Part shown: piece after piece, positions 18,275 to 26,999 of the stretch
How positions within the stretch are numbered: position 1 is the stretch's first letter
Layout of the letters: the number at the start of each line of letters is the position of its first letter
Source: Microvirga arvi
Lineage (GTDB): Bacteria > Pseudomonadota > Alphaproteobacteria > Rhizobiales > Beijerinckiaceae
DNA length: 64,000 nucleotides
Assembly (NCBI RefSeq): GCF_016892765.1
Contig: NZ_JAFEMD010000009.1
Location: 62,001-126,000 of the forward strand
Direction of reading: 5' to 3'
Position numbers and translations under genes: made by a program
Notes under the pieces: model-generated
The model's database searches: none
Told to the model about the DNA's origin: nothing
The model's input: only the letters and a program-made list of their open reading frames with translations

Positions 18275-19099
18275 ATGTCGTCATTCAACACCATCTCCGC
18301 TGAAAAGCTTGCTCGCCTTATCGGCACGCCCAAGTGCCCCATTCTCATCGACGTCCGCACCGACGAGGATTTCGACAGCGACCCCCGGCTCATTCCAGGC
18401 TCGATGAGACGCCCGTTCGCCACGGTGCCGGATTGGGCTCATGAGTTCACGGGCAAGTCCCTTGTCGTGATCTGCCAGAAAGGATTGAAGCTCAGCCACG
18501 GCGTTGCTGCCTGGCTCCGCCATGCAGGGATACCAGCCGATTCCCTTGAAGGCGGAACTCTGGCCTGGGCCCAGGCCGATTTGCCCACGGTGCCGATTGC
18601 AAGAATCCCATCCCGTGATGAGCAGGGACGAACAATCTGGGTGACACGCTCACGGCCGAAGATTGACCGGATCGCCTGCCCTTGGCTGATCCGCCGCTTC
18701 GTCGATCCCAATGCCGTATTCCTGTTCGTCCCAACCTCCGAGGTTCAGGCTGTGGCGGAGCGCTTTGCGGCAACTCCCTTCGATATCGAGGGTGACAATG
18801 TCTCCTGGAGCCACCGCGGCGAACTCTGCACCTTCGATGTGATGGTCGAGGAGTTCGGGCTTGCCACCAAGCCTCTGAAGCAGCTTGCCGCGATTGTCCG
18901 GGGCGCCGACACCGCGCGGCTCGACCTCGCTCCCGAAGCAGCTGGACTGCTCGCAGCCTCCCTCGGCCTGTCCCGCATGTATGCGGATGATCTCGCTCAG
19001 CTCGAAGCCGGGCTTCTGCTCTATGATGCCTTCTACCGCTGGTGCCGGGATGCCACGGATGAAACCCATAATTGGCCTTCGAAGAAGCCCGGAGCTTGA
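18275..19099 (+). CDS. chrB: Rhodanese-ChrB fusion, chromate resistance-type protein
   Basis: 274 residues in two domains. Residues about 1-110 form a rhodanese-like domain with DVRTDEDF and the putative active-site Cys in VVICQKGLKLSHGVAAW. From about 125 on is a ChrB C-terminal domain, beginning with RPKIDRIACPWLIRRFVDPNAVFLFVP. In other bacteria ChrB acts in chromate sensing or resistance next to ChrA. The transporter gene follows within 15 bases, so they form an operon. The usual N-terminal ChrB domain is replaced by the rhodanese. ATG 18275 is chosen; an upstream frame to 18203 looks non-coding. Confidence 0.88.
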   Translation: MSSFNTISAEKLARLIGTPKCPILIDVRTDEDFDSDPRLIPGSMRRPFATVPDWAHEFTGKSLVVICQKGLKLSHGVAAWLRHAGIPADSLEGGTLAWAQADLPTVPIARIPSRDEQGRTIWVTRSRPKIDRIACPWLIRRFVDPNAVFLFVPTSEVQAVAERFAATPFDIEGDNVSWSHRGELCTFDVMVEEFGLATKPLKQLAAIVRGADTARLDLAPEAAGLLAASLGLSRMYADDLAQLEAGLLLYDAFYRWCRDATDETHNWPSKKPGA

Positions 19100-19112
19100 T
19101 GGGGGCGAGACC

Positions 19113-20498
19113 TTGCAGACATCAGAAAATCGGAACGCTCAGGTCACGTCCGGCCATGGCGTTTCTCTTGGCGAGGCTTTCCGTGTCTGGCTGCGCGTCG
19201 CCGCCCTGAGCTTCGGCGGCCCCGCGGGCCAGATCGCCGTCATGCACCGCATCCTGGTCGAGGAGAAGCGCTGGATCTCGGAAAGCCGCTTTCTCCACGC
19301 ACTCAATTACTGCATGCTGCTGCCGGGACCGGAAGCCCAGCAGCTTGCCACCTACGTGGGCTGGCTCATGCACCGCACCCTCGGCGGCATCATGGCAGGC
19401 GGCCTGTTCATCTTGCCCGGCATCATCGCCATCATGGGCCTGAGCTGGATCTATGCTCTTTATGGCAAGGTCGGCTTCGTCTCGGCACTCTTCTTCGGTC
19501 TCAAGGCTGCCGTGCTCGCCATCGTGCTTGAGGCGGTGATGCGGATCGGCAAGCGTGCTCTCAAGAACCGCATCCTGATCGGCCTCGCAGCAGCCGCCTT
19601 CGTGGCGATCTTCTTTCTCGACGCGCCCTTCCCGCTGATCATTCTTGCGGCCGGCCTGATCGGCTTCTTCGGAGGGCGGGCAGGCCGACCGCAATTCGAG
19701 GTCAGCGGGCATGGCAGTCGGGATGGAGACGGTGACAACCTGCTGGGAGAGCATCTGCCGGTTCATGCGAAACCGAATGCGGGGCGAAGCCTTCGCATCG
19801 CCGCAGCATGGCTGGCGCTCTGGCTCGTGCCGGTCGTCGCGCTCCTGCTGCTTCTCGGCGGCGGCAATGTCTTCAGCCAGATCGCCGTCTTCTTCTCCAA
19901 GATGGCGATGGTGACCTTCGGCGGCGCCTACGCGGTTCTGGCCTATGTGGCGCAGCAGGCCGTCGAGATCTATGGCTGGCTGCAGCCCGGCGAGATGCTC
20001 GACGGACTCGGCATGGCCGAGACGACGCCGGGTCCGCTGATCATGGTTCTGCAGTTCGTGGGCTTCATGGCAGCGTTTCGGGATGCTGGGAGCCTCCATC
20101 CGCTGCTGGCGGGGACGATGGGCGGTCTTCTCGCCACATGGGTAACCTTCACGCCTTGCTTCCTCTGGATCTTCTTAGGAGCGCCTTACATCGAAATCCT
20201 GCGCGGCAACCGCGCCCTGAGCGGGGCCTTGTCCGCCATCACAGCTGCGGTCGTGGGCGTGATCCTGAACCTCGCGATCTGGTTCGGCATCCACACGATC
20301 TTCAAGGAGGTGCATCCCATCGAATGGGGGATCCTCAGCTTCGATGCGCCCGTGTGGGCGAGCCTCAACATCTGGGCGCTTATTCTGTCGGCCACAGCCA
20401 TCGTCGCGATGTTCCGTTTCAAGATCGGGATGCTGCCGACTTTGGCCGCGACATCGGTCGCGGGGATTGCCCTCTATGGAGCCGGAGCCATCGCGTGA
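19113..20498 (+). CDS. chrA: Chromate transporter ChrA, long-chain (two-domain) type
   Basis: About 461 residues with two homologous CHR domains. The first has SFGGPAGQIAVMHR, EEKRWI and CMLLPGPEAQQLATYVGW; the second has VTFGGAYAVLAYVAQQAVE and MAETTPGPLIMVLQFVGF. The central linker is hydrophilic. The family exports chromate using the proton-motive force. Start choice is uncertain: TTG 19113 has GGGGGCGAG close upstream and leaves a short gap after chrB; ATG 19059 would overlap the chrB end. Confidence in the family is high. Confidence 0.92.
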   Translation: MQTSENRNAQVTSGHGVSLGEAFRVWLRVAALSFGGPAGQIAVMHRILVEEKRWISESRFLHALNYCMLLPGPEAQQLATYVGWLMHRTLGGIMAGGLFILPGIIAIMGLSWIYALYGKVGFVSALFFGLKAAVLAIVLEAVMRIGKRALKNRILIGLAAAAFVAIFFLDAPFPLIILAAGLIGFFGGRAGRPQFEVSGHGSRDGDGDNLLGEHLPVHAKPNAGRSLRIAAAWLALWLVPVVALLLLLGGGNVFSQIAVFFSKMAMVTFGGAYAVLAYVAQQAVEIYGWLQPGEMLDGLGMAETTPGPLIMVLQFVGFMAAFRDAGSLHPLLAGTMGGLLATWVTFTPCFLWIFLGAPYIEILRGNRALSGALSAITAAVVGVILNLAIWFGIHTIFKEVHPIEWGILSFDAPVWASLNIWALILSATAIVAMFRFKIGMLPTLAATSVAGIALYGAGAIA

Positions 20499-20503
20499 TG
20501 GTA

Positions 20504-20531
20504 AGGGTGAGGCAATGTCTTGCCTCACCCT
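20504..20531. terminator. Terminator between convergent chrA and SDR genes
   Basis: A perfect 12-bp stem (AGGGTGAGGCAA) with a 4-nt loop, followed by TCTTTCC on the plus strand. It lies 6 bases after the chrA stop and 9 before the SDR stop. Confidence 0.8.
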
Positions 20532-20539
20532 CTTTCCGA

Positions 20540-21319
20540 TCAGGTCACGGACGAGATCTGCCCACCATCGACCCGCAGGATCGAGCCGGTCATGAAGGAA
20601 GCCTTCTCGCTTGCGAGGAACACGGCAGCCGCCGCAAATTCCTCGATTTCGCCATAGCGGCCTGCCGGAATGCCGGCACGAGCGGCTGCGGCCACATCCT
20701 CGACGGAGCGGCCAGTGCGCTCGGCATTGGCGGCGTCGAGCTGCTTCAGGCGGTCCGTGGCGATGCGCCCCGGCGCGATGGCGTTCACGGTGACTCCGGA
20801 GGACGCCACCTCGCTTGACAGGGTCTTGCCCCAGCCCACGAGAGCGGGACGGATGGCATTCGAGATGGCAAGGTTCGGAATGGGCTGGATCACGCCGGAC
20901 GAGATCACCGAGATGATGCGGCCGAACTTGCGTTCGATCATCCCGGGCAGCAACTGATCGGCGATCCGCACGAGATTGACGAACATGGCGTCGAACGATT
21001 GGCGCCATTGATCAGACGACACGCCCTGCGCCTTACCGGGCGGCGGCCCGCCGCTGTTGAGCACGAGGATGTCAACGCCACCGAAAGCTGCCGTCACATC
21101 CTTGACCAAGGTATCGACCTGATCGACCTTGCCGGTATCGCAGACGAGCGGAAGCACGTCCCGACCGATCTTGTCGGCAGCGGCCTTCGAGCCCTCCATT
21201 GTGCGGCTGGCGATGGCGACGCGGGCGCCCTCCTCCGCCAACCCCTGAGCGATGCCGAAGCCTAAGCCCTTGCTCGCGCCCAGCACGAGCGCGCGCTTTC
21301 CTTCCAAACCTGTTTTCAT
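20540..21319 (-). CDS. Short-chain dehydrogenase/reductase family protein with altered catalytic motif
   Basis: 259 residues with Rossmann motif GASKGLGFGIAQGLAEEGARVAIASR, the NSGG segment and the C-terminal GSILRVDGGQ. At the usual YxxxK site the aligned stretch reads NLAISNAIR, so catalytic Tyr and Lys are replaced by Leu and Asn, although the upstream Ser in SVISSG remains. Related SDRs with NL-x-x-SN occur in other proteobacteria. The enzymatic activity is therefore doubtful. It starts 21 bases after the DapA-like gene stop, so they form an operon. Confidence 0.85.
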   Translation of the reverse strand: MKTGLEGKRALVLGASKGLGFGIAQGLAEEGARVAIASRTMEGSKAAADKIGRDVLPLVCDTGKVDQVDTLVKDVTAAFGGVDILVLNSGGPPPGKAQGVSSDQWRQSFDAMFVNLVRIADQLLPGMIERKFGRIISVISSGVIQPIPNLAISNAIRPALVGWGKTLSSEVASSGVTVNAIAPGRIATDRLKQLDAANAERTGRSVEDVAAAARAGIPAGRYGEIEEFAAAAVFLASEKASFMTGSILRVDGGQISSVT

Positions 21320-21340
21320 TCCTGAAGAACTCCTCTGTTC

Positions 21341-22264
21341 TTACGAGCGCTCGATGCGCTCCATGAGCCATTCAATATCGGCAATCGTCTCCGGGCTCAG
21401 CTTCGGCCCAGGCTTGCGCAGCGTATCGGTTGCGATAATGCCGCGCCGCTTGAGCACGTACTTGCGCACCGCCAGCCCCACGCCGGGCTGCGTCTCATAG
21501 CGCACCAGCGGCAGGTGGCGATCGAAGAGATCGTGCGCTTCCTTCCGCTTGCCTTGGTTGATGAGGTTGACCACACCGACCAGCATCTCGGGATAGGCAT
21601 AGCCGGTCATGGCGCCGTCGGCGCCGCGCTCCATCTCGAAGGGCAGGAACATGCCACCGTTGCCGCAGAGGAACGAGACGCGACGCACTTGGCCGGCATC
21701 GCTCGCACGGCGCAAGGTCGTGATCTTGTCAAGGCCTGGCCAGTCCTCATGCTTGAGCATGACACAGGAGGGGCTCTGCTCGATAATACGCATGATCACC
21801 TTTGGCGTCATGACAACGTTTGTCGTCAGCGGGTAGTCCTGGATCACCCACGGCACATCCGTGCCGATGGCTTCCACCGCATCGGCGTAGTAAGACACGA
21901 TCTGGTCATCGGTCTTGAGGGTTGACGGCGGAGCAATCATGACGCCGGCCGCGCCTGCATCCATGACCTTGGAGGAGAGGCCCGACATGGCGGCAAACCC
22001 CGCCGCCGAAACGCCGACGATGACGGGAACACGCCCCGCCACCGTGGCAATGACCTGACGGGCGAAGGCCAGCGCCTCGTCGGCTGCCAGCTTGGGCGCC
22101 TCGCCCATGATGCCGAGAATGGTCAGTCCGGTGGCCCCGGCCTTCAGATAGGCCTCGACCATCCGGTCGGTCGAGGCGACGTCCACCCGCCCATCACTCT
22201 CGAAGGGCGTGGGGCAGATGACGTAGACGCCGGCGGCAGAACTCGTGAGCAAGGCTTCCTCCAT
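21341..22264 (-). CDS. Dihydrodipicolinate synthase/N-acetylneuraminate lyase family protein
   Basis: 307 residues of the DapA/NAL class I aldolase family. It shows the TIM-barrel landmarks GATGLTILGIMGEAPKL, the Tyr in IQDYPLTTN, and Schiff-base Lys in CVMLKHEDWPG. The GIMGE in place of the usual GTTGE and the downstream SDR argue against lysine biosynthesis; a keto-acid aldolase or dehydratase is likelier. Specific substrate not determined. ATG 22264 is used. It precedes the SDR by 21 bases. Confidence 0.8.
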   Translation of the reverse strand: MEEALLTSSAAGVYVICPTPFESDGRVDVASTDRMVEAYLKAGATGLTILGIMGEAPKLAADEALAFARQVIATVAGRVPVIVGVSAAGFAAMSGLSSKVMDAGAAGVMIAPPSTLKTDDQIVSYYADAVEAIGTDVPWVIQDYPLTTNVVMTPKVIMRIIEQSPSCVMLKHEDWPGLDKITTLRRASDAGQVRRVSFLCGNGGMFLPFEMERGADGAMTGYAYPEMLVGVVNLINQGKRKEAHDLFDRHLPLVRYETQPGVGLAVRKYVLKRRGIIATDTLRKPGPKLSPETIADIEWLMERIERS

Positions 22265-22348
22265 GGCAGAGCTTGGTGAGGGATCAGGGGACCCCTCTTA
22301 CACCTGCTTGCCGCGGGACGCACTACCCAAGCTGAGCCGGCAGAGCCT

Positions 22349-22522
22349 TCAGCTTCGGCCGGAGCCGCTTTTTTTGCCGCCGCCCTCCTGCTTGTTGACA
22401 GTGGCCCAGGCCCGCCGCTCGGCCTCCTTCTCCGAAAGCCCGTGTTTCTCGTAAGATTCCTCGATATGCTCGGCCTTCCGCTTCTGCTTGTCCGTATAGG
22501 CCGACTTGTCACCGCGGGACAT
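22349..22522 (-). CDS. 57-residue basic protein of the short plasmid-stabilisation-like family
   Basis: A short gene with an excellent ribosome site (AAGGAG 6 bases before ATG 22522). The product reads MSRGDKSAYTDKQKRKAEHI, then a segment with YEKHGLSEKEAERRAWATVNKQ, ending in a Gly/Lys/Ser-rich tail. This matches a family of about 60-residue proteins loosely labelled plasmid stabilisation protein, widespread on chromosomes; role unknown. It is highly charged and probably helical with a disordered end. It lies between ppc and the DapA-like gene on the same strand, separated by a hairpin from ppc. Confidence 0.8.
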   Translation of the reverse strand: MSRGDKSAYTDKQKRKAEHIEESYEKHGLSEKEAERRAWATVNKQEGGGKKSGSGRS

Positions 22523-22579
22523 GGCGCGCTCCTTAGCTATCGTTGGTGCCTTCGGGATGCCTCCCTTCAGGGTTCATCC

Positions 22580-22605
22580 CTCCGGATTCAACCGAATAGC
22601 CGGAG
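22580..22605 (-). terminator. Hairpin downstream of ppc
   Basis: CTCCGGATTC pairs with GAAT-AG-CCGGAG (10 bp with a 2-nt bulge, 4-nt loop) about 23 bases past the ppc stop in the minus direction. No strong T-run, so it is a moderate candidate terminator. Confidence 0.4.
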
Positions 22606-22627
22606 CGCAGTTCCTAAACTGTGTTTG

Positions 22628-25414
22628 CTAACCGCTATTGCGCAGGCCAGCCGCGATGCCGTTGATCGACAGATGGATCCCCTGCACGACCTGCTCGTCC
22701 GCATCGCCGGACCGATGGCGCTTCAGCAACTCGATCTGAAGATGGTTCAGTGGATCGAGATAGGGGAAACGGTTGCGGATGGAGCGAGCCAGAAGCGGAT
22801 TGCCGTCCAGCAGCGATTCCTGCTGCATGATGGCCAGCAGTTGCCTGATCGAATCCTCCCATTCGTGACGCAGGCGCGGGAAGATGGCGTTGCGCAGCGC
22901 CTCGTCCTCGACAAGCTTCGCATAGCGAGAGGCGATGGCGATGTTGCTCTTGGCCAGCACCATGTCCATGTTCGAGAGCAGCGCCTGAAAGAAGGGCCAC
23001 TCACGGTACATCTCCTGCAGCAGCGCCAAACCCGCATCCGGCCGCTTTTCGAGCCAGGCATTGACGGCGGAGCCGAAGCCGTACCAGCCGGGAAGCATGA
23101 GGCGGCACTGCGCCCAGCCGAACACCCATGGAATGGCGCGCAGATCCTCGATGCGACGGGAATTCGAGCGCGAGGCCGGCCTGCTGCCGATATTCAGATT
23201 GGCGATCTCACCGATCACGGTCGATTCCCAGAAGTATCGTTCGAACCCTTCCGTTTCGTAGACAAGCGCGCGGTAAGCCTTGAAGGCGCTGTTCGAGAGC
23301 TCTTCCATGGCCTGCAGATATTCCTCCCGGGGCGCGGGCTGGCCGGAATGCAGCAGGGAGGCTTCAAGGGTTGCGGCCGCAAGGATTTCGAGGTTGCGGC
23401 GCCCGAGGTCGGGGTTCGAGTATTTGCCGGCGATGACCTCGCCCTGTTCCGTGATGCGGATCGCGCCCTGCACTGCGCCGCCCGGCTGCGCCAAGATGGC
23501 CTGATAGCTCGGTCCGCCGCCGCGTCCGACAGACCCGCCGCGACCATGGAAGAGGCGAAGCGCAACGCCGTGGCGCTTGAAGACATCGATCAGCTCGATC
23601 TCGGCCTTATAGAGTTCCCAGCCGGAGGTAAGGAACCCGCCATCCTTGTTGCTGTCGGAATAGCCGAGCATCACTTCCTGTGCCTGGCCGCGGCTGCGCA
23701 GAAGGCGCATGTAGTCGGGCAGCGCGAAAAGCGCATCCATCACATGGCTGCAATGGCGCAGATCCGCGATGGTCTCGAAGAGCGGGATGATGTTGACATG
23801 CATCTCGCCTTCGCGCGGACGGAGGAGGCCTGCTTCCTTGAGGAGCAGTGCCACTTCCAGAATATCAGACGGGTCGCTTGCCTTGGAGATCACATAGTTC
23901 GGCACGGCCACGCGGCCATAGCGGCGGTGCGCCTCCGCCGCCTCGTGCACAATGGCGAGTTCGGATGAGGTCTCCGGTGAGTATTCCAGATACGGCGAGG
24001 TCAGCAGACGCGGCGTTCTGATCTCCTCCAGGAGCAGCCCGACACGCCGTTCCTCCGACAGGTTCTCATAACCCGTGCCCGGCATGGCCTTTTCGAACAG
24101 CTCCGCCACGACGCGCTGATGAACATCGGAATTCTGACGCATGTCGAGGCTTGCCAGGTGAAAGCCGAAGACATCGACGGCACGGCGCAGTTTTCGCAGG
24201 CGGCCTCGCGCGAGCGATCCTGATCCGTTCGACAGCAGCGAGCGGTGCAGGATCGACAGATCGCCGGCAAACTCCTCGACGCCGGCATAGGCTGGCGCCT
24301 GCCCCACCGCATGGCGCGCGATATCGCCATGACCGAAAGCGGTGGCTGTTGCGGCAAGTCGTGCATAGATGCCGGTAATGGCGCGGCGATAGGGTTCATC
24401 CTTACGATGAGGCGATGAATCGGGTGAGGCCTTGGCGAGTTCCTGCACCTGCTCCGATACGTTCACATAGCGGGCATCGAGAGACAGCTCGGCTCCGAGG
24501 CAATGCAGCTCCTCCAAGTAGAAGCCGAGTGCATGCTTGCTCTGCAACAGAAGAGCCTGCCGCAGCGCGTCCGCCGTCACGAACGGATTGCCGTCGCGGT
24601 CGCCGCCGATCCAGCTGCCCATGCGCAGGAAAGGCGGAAGTTCAATGGTCTCCCAGAGAGGATCCATGGCTGCGAGCTGATCCTCCAGGGAGGCATAGAC
24701 CCGCGGCAGCTCCTTGAAGAAGGTATAATCGTAGTAAGAGAGGCCGTTCATCACCTCATCGATCACTTTCAGCCGGTTGCGGCGCAGGATGCTGGTCTGC
24801 CAGAGAGTCAGGATTGCGCGACGCAAGCTCTCCTGGCAGGCGGTTTCCTCTTCCGGCGTCAGGCTCTGACGATCCCTCTGCGCCAGGATCTGCGAGATCT
24901 CCATCTCCCGATCGATGGTGCTCTTGCGGCGCACCTCGGTCGGATGGGCCGTCAGGACGGGACAGACCAGGGCGGACGAGAAGAAGGCCTGCAGGGCAGA
25001 CTGGCTGATGCCGGCTTCCCGCACGAGCTTGAGCGCCCGGGCGAGCGTCCCCTCCCGCGGAACCGCAGCCGCTATTGCATGGGCGCCAGCCATGGCATGG
25101 GCACGGGAGCGCCGGACGTGATGCTGGTCCTCGGCGAGGTTCGCCAGATGAGAGAAATAGCTGTAGGCACGGATGATCTGATTCGTGCGGCCCCGCGAGA
25201 GGCTGTTCAGGATGGTTTCAAGCTCCTGGCGTGCCGCCTCGTCCTCGTCACGGTGGAAGCGGAGCGAGGTCTGGCGGATGCGCTCCACGATTTCGAAAGC
25301 AGCCTCCCCTTCCTGCTCGCGAATCGTATCGCCGAGCAGGCGCCCGAGGAGCCGGATATCGTCGCGAAGGGGAAAGTCCTTCTCAGGCGTGACGTCGGGG
25401 TTGATCAGGGACAT
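22628..25414 (-). CDS. ppc: Phosphoenolpyruvate carboxylase
   Basis: 928 residues, a full-length PEP carboxylase that makes oxaloacetate from PEP and bicarbonate for TCA-cycle refilling. Hallmarks: [14 protein letters not shown] with the catalytic His, [30 protein letters not shown], and the [14 protein letters not shown] loop. The C-terminal end [16 protein letters not shown] matches the usual QNTG-type end, here RNSG, with Asn then Ser-Gly. ATG 25414 (GAGAG 6 bases upstream) is chosen; an in-frame TTG at 25486 is rejected. It is monocistronic. Confidence 0.97.
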   Translation of the reverse strand: MSLINPDVTPEKDFPLRDDIRLLGRLLGDTIREQEGEAAFEIVERIRQTSLRFHRDEDEAARQELETILNSLSRGRTNQIIRAYSYFSHLANLAEDQHHVRRSRAHAMAGAHAIAAAVPREGTLARALKLVREAGISQSALQAFFSSALVCPVLTAHPTEVRRKSTIDREMEISQILAQRDRQSLTPEEETACQESLRRAILTLWQTSILRRNRLKVIDEVMNGLSYYDYTFFKELPRVYASLEDQLAAMDPLWETIELPPFLRMGSWIGGDRDGNPFVTADALRQALLLQSKHALGFYLEELHCLGAELSLDARYVNVSEQVQELAKASPDSSPHRKDEPYRRAITGIYARLAATATAFGHGDIARHAVGQAPAYAGVEEFAGDLSILHRSLLSNGSGSLARGRLRKLRRAVDVFGFHLASLDMRQNSDVHQRVVAELFEKAMPGTGYENLSEERRVGLLLEEIRTPRLLTSPYLEYSPETSSELAIVHEAAEAHRRYGRVAVPNYVISKASDPSDILEVALLLKEAGLLRPREGEMHVNIIPLFETIADLRHCSHVMDALFALPDYMRLLRSRGQAQEVMLGYSDSNKDGGFLTSGWELYKAEIELIDVFKRHGVALRLFHGRGGSVGRGGGPSYQAILAQPGGAVQGAIRITEQGEVIAGKYSNPDLGRRNLEILAAATLEASLLHSGQPAPREEYLQAMEELSNSAFKAYRALVYETEGFERYFWESTVIGEIANLNIGSRPASRSNSRRIEDLRAIPWVFGWAQCRLMLPGWYGFGSAVNAWLEKRPDAGLALLQEMYREWPFFQALLSNMDMVLAKSNIAIASRYAKLVEDEALRNAIFPRLRHEWEDSIRQLLAIMQQESLLDGNPLLARSIRNRFPYLDPLNHLQIELLKRHRSGDADEQVVQGIHLSINGIAAGLRNSG

Positions 25415-25506
25415 GGGAGGCTCTCGCTTAGAGCGCGTTTGCTGCAGCGCGAAATAAACCCCTTTCCGCGGCCCGGGCAAGCGCAATTAAATTCCAAGCT
25501 TCGCCT

Positions 25507-26817
25507 TTAGTTTGTCACGGCCCAGCGGCCCGGTTCCTCGGTCTGCCCGATGAGAGCAAGGCCATAGGCAATGGATTCGAACTGGTCCGCGGAGGTCAGG
25601 CGGCTTTCGCCGAACCGGTTCACGAACAGGCGGCGGATCGCGGGAACGAAGGATGTGCCGCCCGTGAGGAAGACCCTTTCGATCTCGTCAGGCTTCACGC
25701 CGGCTTTGGCGAGCGCCTCATCCACCGTGCCGGCGATCTTCCGGACGTCCTCGTCAATCCAGCTCTCGAAATCGGCGCGGGCAATTCGGGCGTGAATGTC
25801 GACGCTCCCACCTTGGAAGCGGAAATCCGTCTCCTCCTGGCTCGAGAGTGCCACCTTCGCTGAGGACACGGCACGATAAAGGTCAAAGCCTAGATCGTAT
25901 TCAATGATGTCAATGAACTGTTCAAGCGGCTCGGGCTCCAGCGCGGTGCGGACGAGTTCGCGCAGCTCTTTCAGATCGCCACTGCCCTTCATCAGTGCGA
26001 GCTGGTTCCAGCGGGCGAAGTTGGCGTAGTAGTGGTTGGGAACCGAGAGGATCTTGCCCATGGAGCGGTAGTGACCGCCCTTGCCGAGGCGGGGCGAGAC
26101 CACCCGGTCGACAATCCGGTAGTCGAAGGCATCGCCGGCAATCCCGATGCCTGCATGGCCCAAGGGCTCGGCCCGCAGCACTCCGCCTGCTTTGGAGAAG
26201 CGCATCACGGAAAAGTCGCTGGTGCCTCCGCCGAAATCAGCCACGAGCACGGTCGCATCGTGATCGAGCTGCCGCGCATAGAAGAAGGCGGCTCCTACCG
26301 GCTCGTAGACATAGCGGGCATGCTCCGCCCCAAGCCTGCCGAAGGCCGCCCGGTAGCGCTGCATGGCGAGATCGTCGTCTGGATTGTAGCCGGCGAACCG
26401 GACCGGCCGCCCGATAATCACATTCCGTGCGCCCCAATCCAGGCGTGAGCCGCCATGGCGCACGAGAGTGCGCAGGAAGGTGCTCAAGAGATCCTCGAAG
26501 CCGTAGCGCTCCCGAAAGATGCGGGTCTCCTTGAAGGTCGAACTCGCTGCAAAGGTCTTGAAGGACTGGATGAACCGATGGGCATGGAGACCCTCCAAGA
26601 ACTGGTCGATGGCCCAGGGACCACCCTCGACCTGGGTTCGGAGACCATTGCCGTGCCGCTCGTCCCAGAAGCAGAGGGCGGTCACATAGACTTTGAGGCC
26701 CTCGCCTCCGTGCTCAAAGGTCAGGGCCTCGACACGCCCGTCCGGGGTTGCAATGGCCACGACCGTGTTGCTGGTGCCGAAATCGATGCCGATGGACAAA
26801 TCGTTGGACGGGGGCAT
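25507..26817 (-). CDS. Hsp70 family protein (YegD-like)
   Basis: 436 residues consisting essentially of the actin/Hsp70 ATPase fold. Phosphate motifs are IGIDFGTSNTVVAIA, VADFGGGTSDFSVMRF and the adenosine motif FLTGGTSFVPAIRRLF. There is no room for the normal substrate-binding domain, as in E. coli YegD, so it is a chaperone-like ATPase of unknown client. It is divergent from tex (promoters in 26818-26999) and upstream of ppc on the same strand by 92 bases. Confidence 0.9.
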   Translation of the reverse strand: MPPSNDLSIGIDFGTSNTVVAIATPDGRVEALTFEHGGEGLKVYVTALCFWDERHGNGLRTQVEGGPWAIDQFLEGLHAHRFIQSFKTFAASSTFKETRIFRERYGFEDLLSTFLRTLVRHGGSRLDWGARNVIIGRPVRFAGYNPDDDLAMQRYRAAFGRLGAEHARYVYEPVGAAFFYARQLDHDATVLVADFGGGTSDFSVMRFSKAGGVLRAEPLGHAGIGIAGDAFDYRIVDRVVSPRLGKGGHYRSMGKILSVPNHYYANFARWNQLALMKGSGDLKELRELVRTALEPEPLEQFIDIIEYDLGFDLYRAVSSAKVALSSQEETDFRFQGGSVDIHARIARADFESWIDEDVRKIAGTVDEALAKAGVKPDEIERVFLTGGTSFVPAIRRLFVNRFGESRLTSADQFESIAYGLALIGQTEEPGRWAVTN

Positions 26818-26999
26818 GGAGACCTCGGAAACGGCCGTGAAGGGCCGGATGGTCTATACGCCTCGGCTTCCGGAGCCAAGAGGGAACATCGAAAAACCGT
26901 TTCTCTTCAGGCGCTGCGACCCCGGTGCTGTGGACGGGCCGTTGACCCGCGATGGCCCGCACCGTAGAAGCCGCGCCTCACGCTTTTTCGGAGACTTTC

